Source: Hirudo medicinalis
Lineage: Eukaryota > Annelida > Clitellata > Hirudinida > Hirudinidae
Reading direction: 5' to 3'
Assembly: GCA_011800805.1 (NCBI GenBank)
Contig: MPNW01000022.1
Span: 62,001-126,000 of the forward strand
Length of the DNA stretch: 64,000 nucleotides
Shown here: one piece after another, positions 14,801-28,065 of the stretch
Numbering within the stretch: position 1 is the stretch's first letter
Layout: the number at the start of each line of letters is the position of its first letter
Notes under the pieces: generated by a model
The model's database searches: none
Told to the model about the DNA's origin: nothing
Seen by the model: the letters and a program-made list of their open reading frames with translations, nothing else
Made by a program: the position numbers and the translations under genes

Positions 14801-17091
14801 TGTTTCTCTCATGAATTTCAGTCATTTGAAGGTTCAAAAAGCAGCCTCACTTCTCGTTTCAAGACTGGCCACCGATGAAATTGCGGTTGAAAAAATCTTT
14901 GATTTGTGGTCAGTTTTGTGATGTTGTATAAAGTTTTTACATTTAAGTTCATCTTTTATTCTGCTTGATTAAACTATGTTCATGCAAAAAATAATATCTA
15001 ATTTGTAAAATAATAAAAATAATATATAATGTATAAATAAGGATAACATCTTTAATCTTTCTATAAAAATAGAAATTCAAGTGTCCATGTGAAGAGCTGT
15101 AGCCATATATGTTAATAAACTGCGTACGTTTATTGCTGCAATTAATTGTACCTTATAATAATAATTAATAATAATAACAATAATAATAATTAATAATAAT
15201 AATAATTAATACCCTTATATAATAATTAACATGCTCCAGTGGATTGCAAATACTTTATGAAATCCACAAATCAAGAAGCAGAAGCAATGAGTTTTCAGAA
15301 CATGCCTTGAATCAACTGTACAGGTTCAAACCAGTGGCAAAATTTACATTTCAAGGATTTTTATGTAAGTTTTATTTATTTTATCTATTTTTTCATAATT
15401 ACAAATTGAAGGCTAATTAGGCCACAAACACAAATGAATCAATATTTGAATCAATATAAATGAATGATATTGTTCAGTGATCCCACAACTTTGAAATGTT
15501 TAAGCATTCCTATATATTTCTTTTTAAACAATAGCATACGAAGATGAAATCAAAGATGGTTTTTATGATATTGGACAAAGTAATTGTGAAAAAGATCCTT
15601 TGAGTGTCCTGAAACCTCTTGAAGATTATTCAAATGAGGATGTAAATAAAAGATGGAGACCTGTTTACATTGTTAATCCAAAACCACCCAAGTGAGAAAC
15701 TGAAACATAAAACAAACAATAGTAATTACAAACAATACTGACCAGCAATATTTTAACTCCTTACAGAAATGTAGCTGATAAATTAATTGAAGATGCAGAG
15801 AAGACATCGGTCAGCTCAAAACTAAGCAGTTCAGCTGTGCAAAAAAATACTACAAACAAGAAGTGACTTTCTTTCAAATTCGCTTGCAATCTTTTTTAAA
15901 TTTTGATTCTACAAAAATTATTATATTTAAATGAGAAAAAGATCAACAAAAAAGTCAGAAGTATCAATTCCACAAAATGAAATCACTGAAGTCATGCCCG
16001 AAGTTGAGGTTGAAATTGAAACAAAACTTCCTGACATCCCTGAGGACTTTGAATTGTTTAACTTGATCGAGAAATGTCGGAAGGAAGTGGCTGGTTTACC
16101 AACTACGAAACATCAAGTTGTTGCTCTTGCAAGGTTGGGACATTTCAAGCTTGGAAGCTATTGTAGCAGCAATAGTGATTGTTAGTTATCTGTAGTTATG
16201 TAATTATTAAATCAGAAACTATCATGGGTTTTTAATAGTGTTTAACCTTTTCTTACCTCCATTGGACTCACTTATCACAGGTCTATCATGACCTCAATGG
16301 ATGTCTTCTTGCAAAATATTTTTGCAAATTCATCATCTAAACAGTAATTCATAAACTTCTTGGCATGCATGAGTGAAGCTTTCTGGAAGTTTGATTTAGG
16401 TCTTGCATACAAGATCCATTACCTTATGAATGAATATTGTAGATTGATATCAGACACAATGGGTGGTCAGATCTTGAAGCAATATCTGGATGGCTTTGAG
16501 TGGGAGAACCACATCAAAGACCTCATGCAGCAGAGTAACCTGGTTCCACTGGGAAAGGTAAAATGTGGAATCCATTTTCACAGGGCTTTGCTCTTCAAGG
16601 TTGTTGATGCCTTTTCCTATCACGTTAATTTTTTTGTTTTACTAGCATCACTTAGATTAATGAATTCTTGCTTCACTGTAATGATGCTTGATTTGAAGGT
16701 TCTTGCAGACCGTCTCAAAGTGCCTTGTAGTTTGAGCAGGAGAGAGTTTAACAGGGGCTTTGTCGAAGTTACTTTGATGGAGGAAACAGTCTTGTTCTCA
16801 CCAGTACCTTTCATTTACATTTTTGCTGATTAATGCTTATTTGAATTATGTTTTTCAAGTTGAAAATTTCTCTACTTTATAATAATAATAAAACCCATAT
16901 AAGCCATCCTTTTGAAATTTAGTTCCGGTTCTTGCATAATAAAGGGTTGTAACTTGTAATGCAATTTGCAGGAATGTCATAAGCAAGTTGAGCAGCTTGT
17001 ACCAGAGAGGTTCATTGTGGATGTCGTTTTCCAGCCTGGTCGTCTCATCCCGGTAGACTCATGTGAGGCCAAAATCTACACTTCCTTATAA
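8636..17091 (+). CDS. ARMC3: Armadillo repeat-containing protein 3
   Basis: An armadillo-repeat protein with a C-terminal EDR1-like domain; in animals it is linked to cilia and sperm (family knowledge). I place 23 exons: 8636-8656, 8724-8838, 8894-9022, 9087-9158, 9495-9670, 9852-9978, 10196-10335, 10620-10758, 10947-11045, 11493-11651, 13274-13387, 13500-13716, 13952-14029, 14594-14681, 14772-14908, 15240-15364, 15535-15691, 15767-15862, 15942-16133, 16281-16343, 16374-16599, 16699-16788, 16972-17091; about 960 codons. The start MKKAKTK resembles the family start. Armadillo helices run through EENKVVLS, GGLVLLLDCLQSEDPDIV and VPLLVELLKSQ. The C-terminal domain shows ISDTMGGQI, FEWENHIKDL, FHRALLFKVLADRL, PCSLSRREFNRG and FIVDVVFQPGRLIPV. 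The junction into 13500 meets in-frame TGA codons unless one base is added near 13540. The small exons at 16281 and 16374 are less certain. Confidence 0.88.
11225..11372 (-). mobile_element. tRNA-derived SINE, copy B (ARMC3 intron)
   Basis: Reverse-complement relative of the element at 3052-3228. Read on the minus strand it has an A box TGGCCAAATGG (11349-11359) and a B-box-like GTTCGCAAC (within 11290-11302), then AGGAAGGGGTGCCTTATAAA shared with copy A. Confidence 0.7.
11855..12315 (-). mobile_element. 5'-truncated LINE inserted in opposite orientation
   Basis: The minus strand encodes a LINE C-terminus: LHWLPIHNRIIFKIALMTYR-like residues just below 12305 (first base pairs read as MHWLPI), then SNPPYLHHLLLHH, SSAIQLYQ and ASPAVSNVLP, then SLELFKHHLKTHIF. 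The 3' tail (11941-11991, ending in ATGCAAATGGCGCATTATAA) is followed by an ATT/ATC microsatellite at 11857-11940, as is usual for this LINE class. It sits between the two halves of the plus-strand LINE. Confidence 0.75.
11857..11940. repeat. (AATGAT)n microsatellite
   Basis: Imperfect AATGAT/AACGAT units that form the 3' terminal repeat of the minus-strand LINE. Confidence 0.9.
15158..15216. repeat. (AAT)n microsatellite in ARMC3 intron
   Basis: Imperfect AATAAT/TAATTAAT units just upstream of the acceptor at 15238-15239. Confidence 0.85.
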
Positions 17092-19758
17092 TCATCTGCC
17101 ATTTCAAAACATTTTAGACTTTTTCAATTAAATTGTTTAATTGCATTGAGGTCTTTATTTGCTGAGAATGATGAAATAAAAAGATGTCAATGCGTGTGGT
17201 TTTACTGAATCTTTACTGAACCTGGCAAAGAAGCGACTTATATGCTAATCAAAGCGTCTTTCATGTGCATTAAATCAAATCAATTAGCAGGCACCGCTAT
17301 GTCAGGCATGTAAAATCAATGACATTTTTATGATAAAATCCTGAGAAGGAAGCACTTAGGGAGTATTTAAAAAGGCCTTTTTGGTCAGTTTTTCCATTTG
17401 GATCTTCGCTTCTCCGTCGTTATGACCCGACAATGTCTACTGCGCAAATTCTATTACGTAAGTTTATTGGTATTTAAAGTAAGTCATGCGGTCCTAGCCA
17501 TTTGGCATTCTCTGCCTCATAAAATTGCTTACTTAATCAGCGACCGTTAATTGATGGATTATATTAGATTGGATTATTTTGCATCAAATTTCATTTTCGC
17601 GTTTTAATCTACTCGTCTAATTCCAATCAAGTTCTTGCATTCCTTCAAAATGCACCCAAATTTGTAAGCACTGAATTAGTTTGTTCGCCGTGTTAGTGTT
17701 ACATGCCTATGGTAAATTTTCGTCGACTTTTTGTTGAACCAAGTGGTCGGTGAAAATCACCTCAGGGCTGCTACCCGAGGTCATTTGTGTTTTGCTTAAT
17801 GTGTTAACAAGCCCACATTATTTGCATTTGTAGATGTCACGTGAACCAACAACTTCCTAATTATAGACTGTGCGTTTTCTAATTATTTGATGTACTTAAT
17901 GTGATATGACATAAGACATTGAATGCTTAAAGTTGATCACCGTCTTTAAATTGCATTATGTGATACTTATCGTAAAACGTTTTCTGTCAAAGATTTATTC
18001 TTTCGACGTTCGGTCTGAACCACGGCAGATAAAATTAGATGACTTGTGGATATCCTGAAAAACATAAACGAAAGTGGCAAAAAATACTATCTCCACAAAC
18101 CATTAAAGCAAGACCTTGAGTTGCAGTATCCCGAGGTTAAATTAAATTACGTCAGGAATACGCGTTAGCAGGGACGAAGAGCTTTGAGGAGGCCTAGGCC
18201 CTAGGCCATTTACAAAATTTAGGAGGCCTCAATGTCAAGTTATGTCAATTTTGGAAATGAAAAAGTGAAAAAAAGGTCATGATTCAATTTTCAAGGCCCC
18301 CTTTTGAAGCAGAGGCCCGGACCAAGGGCCTATCATAGGCCCTCCGCGTCAACTACAACAAAATACACAATGTTCAACACTATTTTTGATTATGCTTGAA
18401 CATCTCTTGAGCCCAAGCGCTAAAGGGTTTTCACTACCTTCTTTTAATTTGTTAATTAGTGAGGATCTAAGCACATCCGGAATTCCAGACATAATATGTA
18501 CAATTATATATACATTATCGTTGTTATTTGAGCACATCACATAATTACAGAATGTCACACCGAGCAATACAAAAGTTCCAGACATCTGTTTCGGACCGAC
18601 ACCTGTACAATGGTTTTCATACTCTCCCATTAAGAAATATACCGCCAAAAATTCAAAACTTCAAAGTTCTTGTAGTTGATATTGACAATTCTTTAACTGT
18701 TAAGTTTAAATCAATAAACTGTTATAAAATAAATGATTATTTCTAATTTTTGGCAATTTTTATGAGTTTTTAGAGTTCAGGAATAAATTCGTCCAGAGAA
18801 GGCGGGCGAAAGTTTGCAATTATTCCGTACAATGGGCCACTTGTCAGTCGTTGCTTCGTTGTAGGGCATTAAGCGGTTCACGTTCAATTCAATAATTGTA
18901 TTTTCTAGGTCTGAGAATCAGCTCCCATTCAGGATAAGAAGGTTTTGGGATTCTGATTTTCCCTGCAATAATGTGTTAGAAATTTTTATTGTAGCTGTCT
19001 TTTTTCTTGAAGCTTCTTTGTCTTGTCGTTGGATAGTGATAATAAGTAGTTTGAGGAGGTAGGTTCTTGCGGTTGAGTCGGTAGAGCATAGTGTAGTTGA
19101 TTAAGAAGATAATTTTATTTGTCTATTGCAAATTTTGATCAAGCTTGTTATAGACGTTGTCGGTTTTTATAGCTGAGAAATAGAGCTCCGGTATATATTT
19201 TGCTTACTCAATGTGTTTTTTCTACTTACATGGAACCCGAATCAACAGCTTATATGGTGAGTTTAACAAGAGGATGTTTGGTCTAATTTACATCGGCTAC
19301 TGTCAATATTTTATTGAACCCCATATAATAGATGTTTGTCATGATTTGTTTCGTCGATGTCCACGTTTTAAAATTATGTAATGAAATGTTAAGAAGTGCC
19401 AGGAAAGATTTTTCTGATTGTTGTACAAGCTCAAAACTAGATTTGCAAATAAGGCTGACATCAGTAATATAAGATCTTAGCATTTGCAGATTTTGTGATT
19501 GGTGATCCCAAAATAAGTATTTTATTAGTCGTTCATTATTGCGTACATTGAGAGCCCAATTAAGTGTTAACATCTACGCATTCCTCCCACTCAACATCTC
19601 ACTTACTCTTTCTCTCTATATTCATGGACATGCTGCACATCAGCCTGAGTGTTGAACCCGGAGCCAATAAATAACTGAAATCACACTTTCAAGAGAAATG
19701 TGTCTATCAAGCATTGTCAGTTTCTTAAGTAAATATTGATTTTGTAACAAATCCAGAG
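17092..19758. other. Intergenic, ARMC3 to septin
   Basis: No supported gene. It contains a dispersed repeat copy at about 18181-18345. Two minus-strand open frames (18349-18648 and 19283-19573) have no recognisable domain and no splice or start context; they may be repeat remnants. The septin promoter and 5' UTR should lie at the right end. Confidence 0.5.
18181..18345. repeat. Dispersed repeat R2, copy 1
   Basis: Shares the core TTATGTCAATTTTGGAAATG...GGTCATGATT, flanked by GC-rich GGCCC runs, with a copy at about 42221-42372. No coding potential seen. Confidence 0.6.
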
Positions 19759-22700
19759 ATGAACACAGGTAGAACACCTCGACTTCATCCTGACTTAAAG
19801 AGACTTGCCGTTATTAGAACCAGAAAAAATGATGCCTCAAACAATGATAACAGAGAAGAAGGGGATGGTCTGAGTCACTTGGATGAACACTCAGTAGACG
19901 AGAAGGATAACATGTCCGTTTCATCATTTTCGTCGGGTTCTTCCGTTAGTAACAGCATGAGTGGTGAGATACAATCCTACATTCAAAACTCTTCTGGAAG
20001 GAACAGACTTCCTGTACCTAAGAAATCCTTTAAAGGAATTGTTGGTAATGAGAAGTTAGGGTCGAGTGGATTTAATGCTGGGAGGCATGATGATGATAAT
20101 GGGATTATTACTGATGAGGTGAGTCATTGAGCAGTGTCTCCTTCAAATTCAGAGCATGGGGAAAAATTAAATAATTTGAAATAGAATAAACAATGTTAAT
20201 TTATGTGTCTCTCAAATGTTATTTTTTGAGATTGAATATGAGCATTAAATGGCTTGAAATGTGAATCACATCTGATATCAAATAATTGTGAAAGTGAATC
20301 GTTATGCTCAAAATGTTTGTTGTTACTTTTAGAAACATGTTTGCCTGAATTTGTGAGCTTAATTTTTACCACATGAAGAGCTTTTTATGTATCTTGATTG
20401 TCTCCTGCAACATAATCCTATCATGACACTATTTAATTGCCTACAAATTTCTCCACAATGTTCAGTGAAAAGTTATCTGAAGGACTCAATTTTGTGAGAG
20501 CTAAGCAGTCTCACATAACATGTAAACATGATGCTTTAACAGCCGAAAATTGTCATCCGATGTTTTTGTTGTCTATTTCAGTTGTAAGCCCATGGAGTAA
20601 TTTGTTTTCGAGCATTAAAATGGTACTTTTATATCCTATGGATGAAAATCATTTGACTGAGTTTATGTCATTCGTTGCTTCTTGCCATCATTAGTTTTTC
20701 TGCTAATGGGGAATGGTTCAAGTACTCCTCTGAGAATGTTTTTGCATCTTTAGCTTCTGTACATTTTAGAATTTGTCAATTTTTTTGGCTGACGTGCACA
20801 TCTTAATTAGTTCCAAAAATAAACTTAACTTACTTTGAATATTCAATGAGTCATTCTTGCAAGAGACAGGATGATGCTGATTAAGTAATTCCTAAATGAG
20901 TGTTTTACGATGTTGTTTTAATTTTTCAGTCTAGAAAAGAAGCCAGGGAAGCATTCTTAAGATCAGAAACTATGGGCCTGAGCAAGAAGCTTGACCCAGC
21001 AGCAGTAAACCAGGATCAGAACAACATATCCTCCAACCATGAGAAGGATGCCTTGTCACAGAAATATTCCACCAATTCGACCGCTCCCATCATTTCTTTG
21101 CCATCGATCAATCACTCCGCAACGTCGACGACGGTCGCCAGCAACAGAAGTAAAAGTTTTAAAGAACAGGAATCCTACGTCGGATTTGCCAACCTTCCGA
21201 ACCAAGTCTACAGGAAATCGGTGAAACGGGGCTTCGAATTCACTCTCATGCTCGTGGGTCGGTTCATTGGATTGCATAGAAAGTTTAATCGTTTTCGGAT
21301 AAACAACTTGTTTCAGTTCGCCAACGCAAAAATGTCGAGTTTTATTTTGGTTGTTTTGAATGAATGAGAGTGGTGCTCGACACAAGTTTTGACACGAATC
21401 CGGTTCAATGTTTCGAGATGCGAAGTTTCTTTCATTTCCTGACGTGATGCAGCAGGCACGACTCATAAAATTATTTGATGTGTAGCCACTTAGCAATTAT
21501 GTTAAGTATTAACCCTGATTCAATTATAACCACTAACGACTTGATTGGGTGACTGGTGCTCGTCTTACTTCAGGCCTATCACTTAATTAGCAACTCGCAA
21601 CAAAGAAATTAGAATTCATTTTATAAAATTCAGTCCATCCACACAATAATGCTTCATTATGTTGATTATTATGTTCATTATTGTTGATTTCATGGTTCAT
21701 TTTTGTTTTTAAACTGACATTATGAGTGCAAAACATTTGCAAAGTTGTTTAATATGTGTTTGATAAACTGTCTTAATGTTTTAGGCAAAAATATAATTAG
21801 TACCTATCGCTTTTAATTGGCACCTATCACTTCATGTTACAGGAGAGTCTGGTTTGGGAAAATCCACTCTGATGAACTCCATGTTCCTGACAGATCTCTA
21901 TAATGCTCAGTACCCTGGTCCGTCACTGAGATCTCAGAAAACTGTCAAGGTGGGTCATTTAAAAAGCTTGTGGGTTGTTTGAGGCCTGATTTTGAAGTGT
22001 GAGGTGGAGTGATGCAGTTCATTCACTCTTGTGATCTCATATTTCTGTGCACACAGATCCTGTCTGGAACCATTCATGCTATCATTATCAACTCTTTAGT
22101 CTGCTTTGAGCTCTGAGTCATGTTGTGTGATGATGATTTTCTCTTGGTGAAAGGTTAACTATTGAATGGCAGGTGGAGAAGATGCAGGTGGTATTGAAAG
22201 AGGGAGGAGTTCAGCTGAAGTTGACTGTGGTTGACACTCCTGGATTTGGAGATTCTGTGGACAACACCAACTGGTAAGTGGAGGTTGCTGTCGTCCTCAT
22301 TTCAATTCATTGTTGTCGATCCCAAGGGTGTCGAAAGCATTCAATTAAAGTTTTTAATTAAATAATAGCTTCTGATGGATTAGTGTTGTTAGGCTTGTTC
22401 ACTTTGTCAGTTGAATCAATGAATGGTTTGCTTCCAAAAGATGAAAATTTGTGCTGGTGATTAAAATTTATCTCTGTCCTCATGAATATTTATGAGTCAA
22501 TGATCCTGTATTAAGGACTACATTTGTTGATGGCATTTGACCTTCTTTGACTTAAACACTTGTTGATTTTATTTGTTTCTGGTGGATTTTCGTGAAGTCT
22601 TTTTTAATCGAGAGATGTGTTCTCAACGTTGTGGTTATATCCTTTAGCTTGGCGTCGATCAGTGAATGTCTTTGATGTGTTTGATGGCTATCTCCTGAAA

Positions 22701-25335
22701 TATTTAGCGAACAATAATTGCTGTGCTGTGCTTTAAGTATTCTAATGTGGAATGACAGGCATTGTTTGCTAGGCTCCTTTATCACATGTAGGTGTCCACG
22801 TTCATTGTGGGATGTCATTGTATGCTTTTTATACTCCTTTTCAAACTTCTGCCAACTTCCATGTTTAGATTTAATTAAGGACAGTTATGTTGTCAAAATT
22901 ATTGTTGCTGCTATTAGTTTGAAAGTATCATTACTAGTTGTTTTCAGCTGGAAGCCTATAATAGACTACATAGACGAGCAGTACAACTTGTACTTAAATG
23001 CGGAATCAAGAGTCATCAGGCAGGTCACCGAGGATACCAGGGTTCATTGTTGCCTTTACTTCATCTCTCCCAATGGTCACGGGTGAGTTTAAAGATGTTT
23101 CTGTCATTGTTTTTCTTGATTTCTTTGGGATACTTTTGCTCAACTTTTTAGGTGCGATGTAATGGAAGTGTTGAGCAGTAAAACCCATGCATTGTGAAAT
23201 TGATCCAAAGGATACACTGAATGTATCTATTACTATGAAAACCTACAACGTGAAAAGATGGATGGATGCCTGTTTTTTATTTTTTTGTGAGGTCGAATCA
23301 TTCATTAGAAAATTGATTCCTCAACTTCTCACTTGTAAAAGATTGTATTTCAAATGGACCAAATGTGTGTGGTGGCAGAAATAGTTAATTGCTTTTCAAT
23401 TGTTGTTATTTTCAAACATGAACTTGAACGAGACTTAAGTTTTAACATTTTAACGTTCCAGCTTGAAACCTCTGGACATTGAGGTGATGAAGCAACTGCA
23501 TGAGAAAGTGAACATCATTCCCCTCATCTCGAAAGCAGATTCAATGACTGTCGAGGAGTGCAAAAACTTCAAGAAGATCGTGAGCATCATAGCCCTTTTT
23601 CTCTTCATCATCATGTTTCCTTTGCTAACGTGTCCTGCTTGATTTTTAATTATGTTTTGATTTAATGATTGTCCATCATTCAGATAATGGATGAGATAGC
23701 ACAACACAGCATCAAGATCTATGAATTTCCAGATTGTGAGGATGAAGATGAGCAGAAGGTCATGAAAAAGATGAAGGTATGGTCCTCTGGAATATTTTTC
23801 AGATATGTGCTTCATTTGGAGTTAACTTGATTACCAGGAAAGAATCCCATTTGCTGTTGTTGGCAGCAACACAGTTATTGAGGTCGGTGGAAAGAAGGTC
23901 AGGGCAAGGTCATATCCCTGGGGAGTCGTTGAAGGTTGTTTTGAACTGGTGTACTTTTAATGCATGACATTCTTTTTATAACTGTGGGATTGGTGACGCT
24001 CGATCAAAAGTGAGTTGTTACAATTATGAACCGAAATGATTGTGCGAAATAAACTTGATTAATATTAGCGAGATTAGATTTAAGTTCCATTGTCACACAT
24101 TCTCATCGATGACTTGTTTTTGTTTCAGTGGAAAACCTGGAGCATAACGACTTCCTTTCCCTCAGAAACATGCTCATCAGGTGAGTCATCATCACAAGTG
24201 TTGTCTATTCACTTGCATCCTCCTTCAATCTGCTTGCTTTTTGTTCACCCATGTTCTCACATGCATTGCGATTCTGCAATATTTAATGTGTGAAGATGGT
24301 GATGATGATGATGATGATGTTGAAGCTAATTAATAATTATGATTCTCTAGAACACATTTGCATGATCTGAAGGACGTCACCAACAATGTCCATTACGAGA
24401 ATTTCCGATACGACAAACTACTTACCTCCGTCGGGACTGAAAAGGGTGGAAAAGTGTCACTGGACAAGTTTGTGCTATTTTGTTATTGCCTGGATGAATG
24501 CTTTTACTATAAAGGTGAACATTTTATGATGGTTTGTTAGTTAAGGGATAGACCCTTAGCATAATGAATCGGATGGTTGTATTGTAAAGCGCCATGTTTA
24601 AAAGTGAACCATAACCCTTGAACAACAACGCTGAAACTACTCAATTCATTTTATGAGATACACTTTTAAACATCATCGACACAGGAAAGTAGGCTTTTGA
24701 AAACATGTTCAAATCCTCTTTCAGGAGTCCTCTGCTTCAGATTGAAGAGGAAAAAAAAGAGCATGAGGAGAAATTGAAGAGGATGGAGGCAGAGATGCAC
24801 ACTGTCTTTGAAGCCAAGGTCCAGGAAAAGAAAAATAAACTGCAGGAATCTGATACTGAGGTTGGTCTAGGTGGATGATGATGGTGGTGGTAGTGATGAG
24901 ATTAGTTATCTGTTGGGGTTCGTGGTGATTCGACCACAATGATTCATCCATGATATTTGTGACGAGATAATTGTTATTCAACAGCTTCGGAGAAGGCAAG
25001 AACAGATGATGAAGAGTTTGGAGCAACAGGAAGCTGAGTTTTTAGATATGAAAAAAGTTTTCATTGCTGAGAGAGATACTTGGGAGGAACAGATAAAGCA
25101 GCATGAAGCCGAACTCACAAGGTTTGCATCTTTTCAATAGAGCTTAATTTTAAACTTCTATTGCCGCAACTTGTGTAGAATTTTAAGTACGTTTTTAAGC
25201 ACAACTGCAATTCAATTACATCCATTCTTGAAGACGAGCACTACTAAATTTAATTGCTGTTAAACATAGCTCCTACTAAATGCTATGATTATTACTTTCA
25301 GCACACTGAAGAAGAAAAAGACCCTTTTCAGCTAA
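19759..25335 (+). CDS. SEPTIN7: Septin-7-like GTPase with long N-terminal extension
   Basis: A filament-forming GTPase of the septin cytoskeleton. Thirteen exons: 19759-20118, 20930-21257, 21843-21949, 22173-22273, 22948-23082, 23462-23579, 23684-23776, 23838-23934, 24129-24180, 24351-24467, 24725-24860, 24985-25121, 25302-25335; 1815 nt, 604 aa, all phases matching. Exon 2 ends with [20 protein letters not shown] (start of the septin core, about residue 203). The G1 motif GESGLGKS is at about 230, G3 DTPGFGD at about 286, G4 is SKAD, and the septin unique element contains [19 protein letters not shown] coiled coil follows ([19 protein letters not shown] onward). The pattern of motifs and the C-terminus fit the SEPT7 group. 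The first 200 residues are Ser/Asn-rich, far longer than in vertebrate SEPT7; an internal promoter making a shorter form is possible. Confidence 0.93.
24299..24321. repeat. (GAT)n microsatellite
   Basis: Eight near-perfect GAT/GATG units in a septin intron. Confidence 0.8.
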
Positions 25336-28065
25336 TAGGTTTCATCTTGAAGATTAAACTCAGACTGACTATGGAACTTTACACAGTCCTAAGCAAAAAT
25401 GTAGTTTGAGAGATTTCATATTCAAGTTGATATTATCATCTATGTCACACTGTTTACATTTTCTATTTGGAGACTTTATAAGAATGCTTTTTAGTGCTGA
25501 AGCGGGTTTTATTTTATTTGTGTTATCTCTTTGCTCAACATTGTGAGTGATTTGTTTATTGGAATGTTCCTCAAGAAAACTGTATTTTCAAATTGTGGAA
25601 TGAGAATGTTTTAAATTAGAGTGAGGTTTTCTTTTTTAAGAGATTTTTAAATGTTCAAATAGTAATTGTTACTCTACTTTCATCTCTAGTTTGCTTGGTG
25701 TCTGTGCCTTTGTAGAATGATTCAGCAGACTTTCCAAACTTAAATTCCTGGTGAGTTTTTCTCACCTAATTTTAAACCTTTATTTCTCCTTTTCCTTTTG
25801 TCCGACGTCCGCTCGAACCTCTATTTTACGAGGGTCCTACGAATGGGAGTCTGATTTGTGACGTTCAGTGTTGTTATGTTTGGTTGTGCGCTTCTCTGCT
25901 GTTATTTCTCATCGACTCTAACACTTTACAATAATCAATGTTGTAATTATCAGCGCCTCTGTTCGATGGTTATTTTATCAGTGAAACGTTTTAGAGTCGG
26001 GGATAGAAGGGATGCGAGGTTATGAATCACGAACTGATGCGAAGGTCGGCTGATAATTTCAAGGACTCATCTCTCAAATGCGTCGATCTCTCCAGTGACC
26101 TAAATACTCCTTTGTTCTGGAGCAAAGCCTGCGTTTGCGCTGCTTTTGTCGGAATTGATGCCTAGATGGAACATCCTATGCGGAGAAAAAGTCGGTTAAA
26201 GTGACTTGCTCTTAATCACGGGAGGTTTGAAAAATTAGCATTAAGTTAAAACTAACTCTGGGCTAGAATGTACGAAATGTTTAATGCTGAGGTGGGGTGA
26301 TATCCGGATGAATAATCGAAAAGTTTCTCACATTTTAATTAAACCCCTTTTAAAAGATTGGGTATTTCGTCATTGATGCTTAAAATAATGCTATTTGCTA
26401 CTCTGAGATCTATCGCCTTTGTTGGCCGCAAACCAAGGTGGAGGCCCGGTGCAGTAGCGAAATTCGGCACTGCCGCAAACCTCTCATTAACCAATCTAGC
26501 ACTCTAATCCAGCAGGATTTCACATTGTCTTGCAATTTACTTAACAGTGAGACCAGTTTGCAGTGGTCTTGAAGTTTCGGTGGTATATCATAAACCACTC
26601 TAATAATACTCGGACTCATTATCATTATTGAGATTTGATATTTAGCGAAGAACATTTTAAAATTACCACCTAGGTCCACAAAATGAAACAAGATAAAGCA
26701 AATATTAAACAATTTAGAATGCAAATGCAATGCAAAAACTATTTATTGACGAAGCAGACATCACATCTCTACAACTATTATTTTAGTTTTGCTTTTGTTT
26801 GTGTGAGTTAGGAATACCGCGAGAGAAAGGTCTGCAAAATGCATGTAATTTAAGGAGCGTATTTTAATAAAAATGCATTCGGAATAACATCACTATCAAT
26901 GACAATTCTTAACCGATCTTAGCTATAGTGTGACTTTGGAGAAATATATATGTAGGAAGGAAGTGATATTGATTTAATTTTATAATTATATTTTATGGAA
27001 ATATTATTTAAACTTTTTCATTGCGGTTTATTGATATTCTTGTAGTATGCTATCATATTGTTATAAGCTATTTTGAGTTGATGGACTTTGTGTTTTTAAC
27101 TTTAAACTTCTTGAAATGTTGGCCTATCTTTCCTTGAATAAACGTTATTGAGACTTACCAGTGCAAATGAAAATGGTTAGAGAGATATGCACATGCTTTA
27201 TAAGCGATCGTTCTCAAACTTGGGTCTTCAATATCTAATGAGGCTTTCAGTAATCGATCCCAAGTATGATTGGGTTTAGCTTTCTAGCTTTTATAAAAAA
27301 GATGTTCTTAGATAGCTCATGCGATGAAATCATGTTTTTTCACCATTGGGGATTCAGACAAGTATTACTGATGTAGCCAGTATAAAGCCTACAGATTCTT
27401 TAATTACATATATTTTTTTCATGAATGTTATTCATATCAAAATTAACACTGTCTAGCCTTTTTTATTCACTAACTTAATTTATTTTATTAACTTACTAAG
27501 CGCATTTTATCCGTTTTGTTTTTATTTATTTATATATTTTTTACTTTTTTTGTGACTGCTTTTTAAGTGTTGGTCTAGACAGTTACAGTGCCTTGGCATC
27601 CTTAATGGATATCTTATAGCACTTAATATATTGGCTAAATAAATGTAAATTTAAGTCTATAAATCCTAAAAGCTAGTTTCAAATCTTGAAACTGGTATGA
27701 ATTGTTTTGCATTTAATAATTAAAAGTATTTCTGATGTGACAGTGACAATTTTTCACGAAAATGGAAAATTGCTATCAGGAAACAAGAATGATTTTGGTT
27801 GTTTTGTATTCATGTTCTGCATACAAATAATTGTGTCCTTAATTTGGATTGATAAATGCATCTGTAATAGCTGTTTGATCCGTAGAATTTGTTTTTGATG
27901 TGGCGTTTAGATGTTATTATATTTCCAATGCTTGCAAGATTAGAATATAAACGTGTCAAAAGCTGGGTTAGAAACAGTTGGATTATTTCAGAAAACGTAC
28001 TTGAAATTTTTACAGAAGCCCCCATGCCTAAAGAACACTGAAAAAAGTTGCAAAAGAATTTTAAG
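25336..28065. other. Intergenic, septin to syntrophin
   Basis: Septin 3' UTR at the left. A 47-codon open frame starts at about 26021 (MNHELMRRSADNFKDSS) without family or splice support. Around 27555-27655 is an AT-rich LINE-type 3' tail resembling that at 12945-13010. Nothing else recognised. Confidence 0.5.
27470..27655 (+). mobile_element. Probable LINE 3' tail remnant
   Basis: Ends with GTTGGTCTAGACAGTTACAG ... CTTGGCATCC ... GGCTAAATAAATG, which resembles the 3' end of the plus-strand LINE near 12945-13010. No coding part is left. Confidence 0.4.

Noticed and set aside
26021..26165. 47-codon ORF upstream of syntrophin
   Set aside because: The syntrophin start at 28066 has an upstream in-frame stop and a complete PH1 half, so no extra 5' coding exon is needed. 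No family match.
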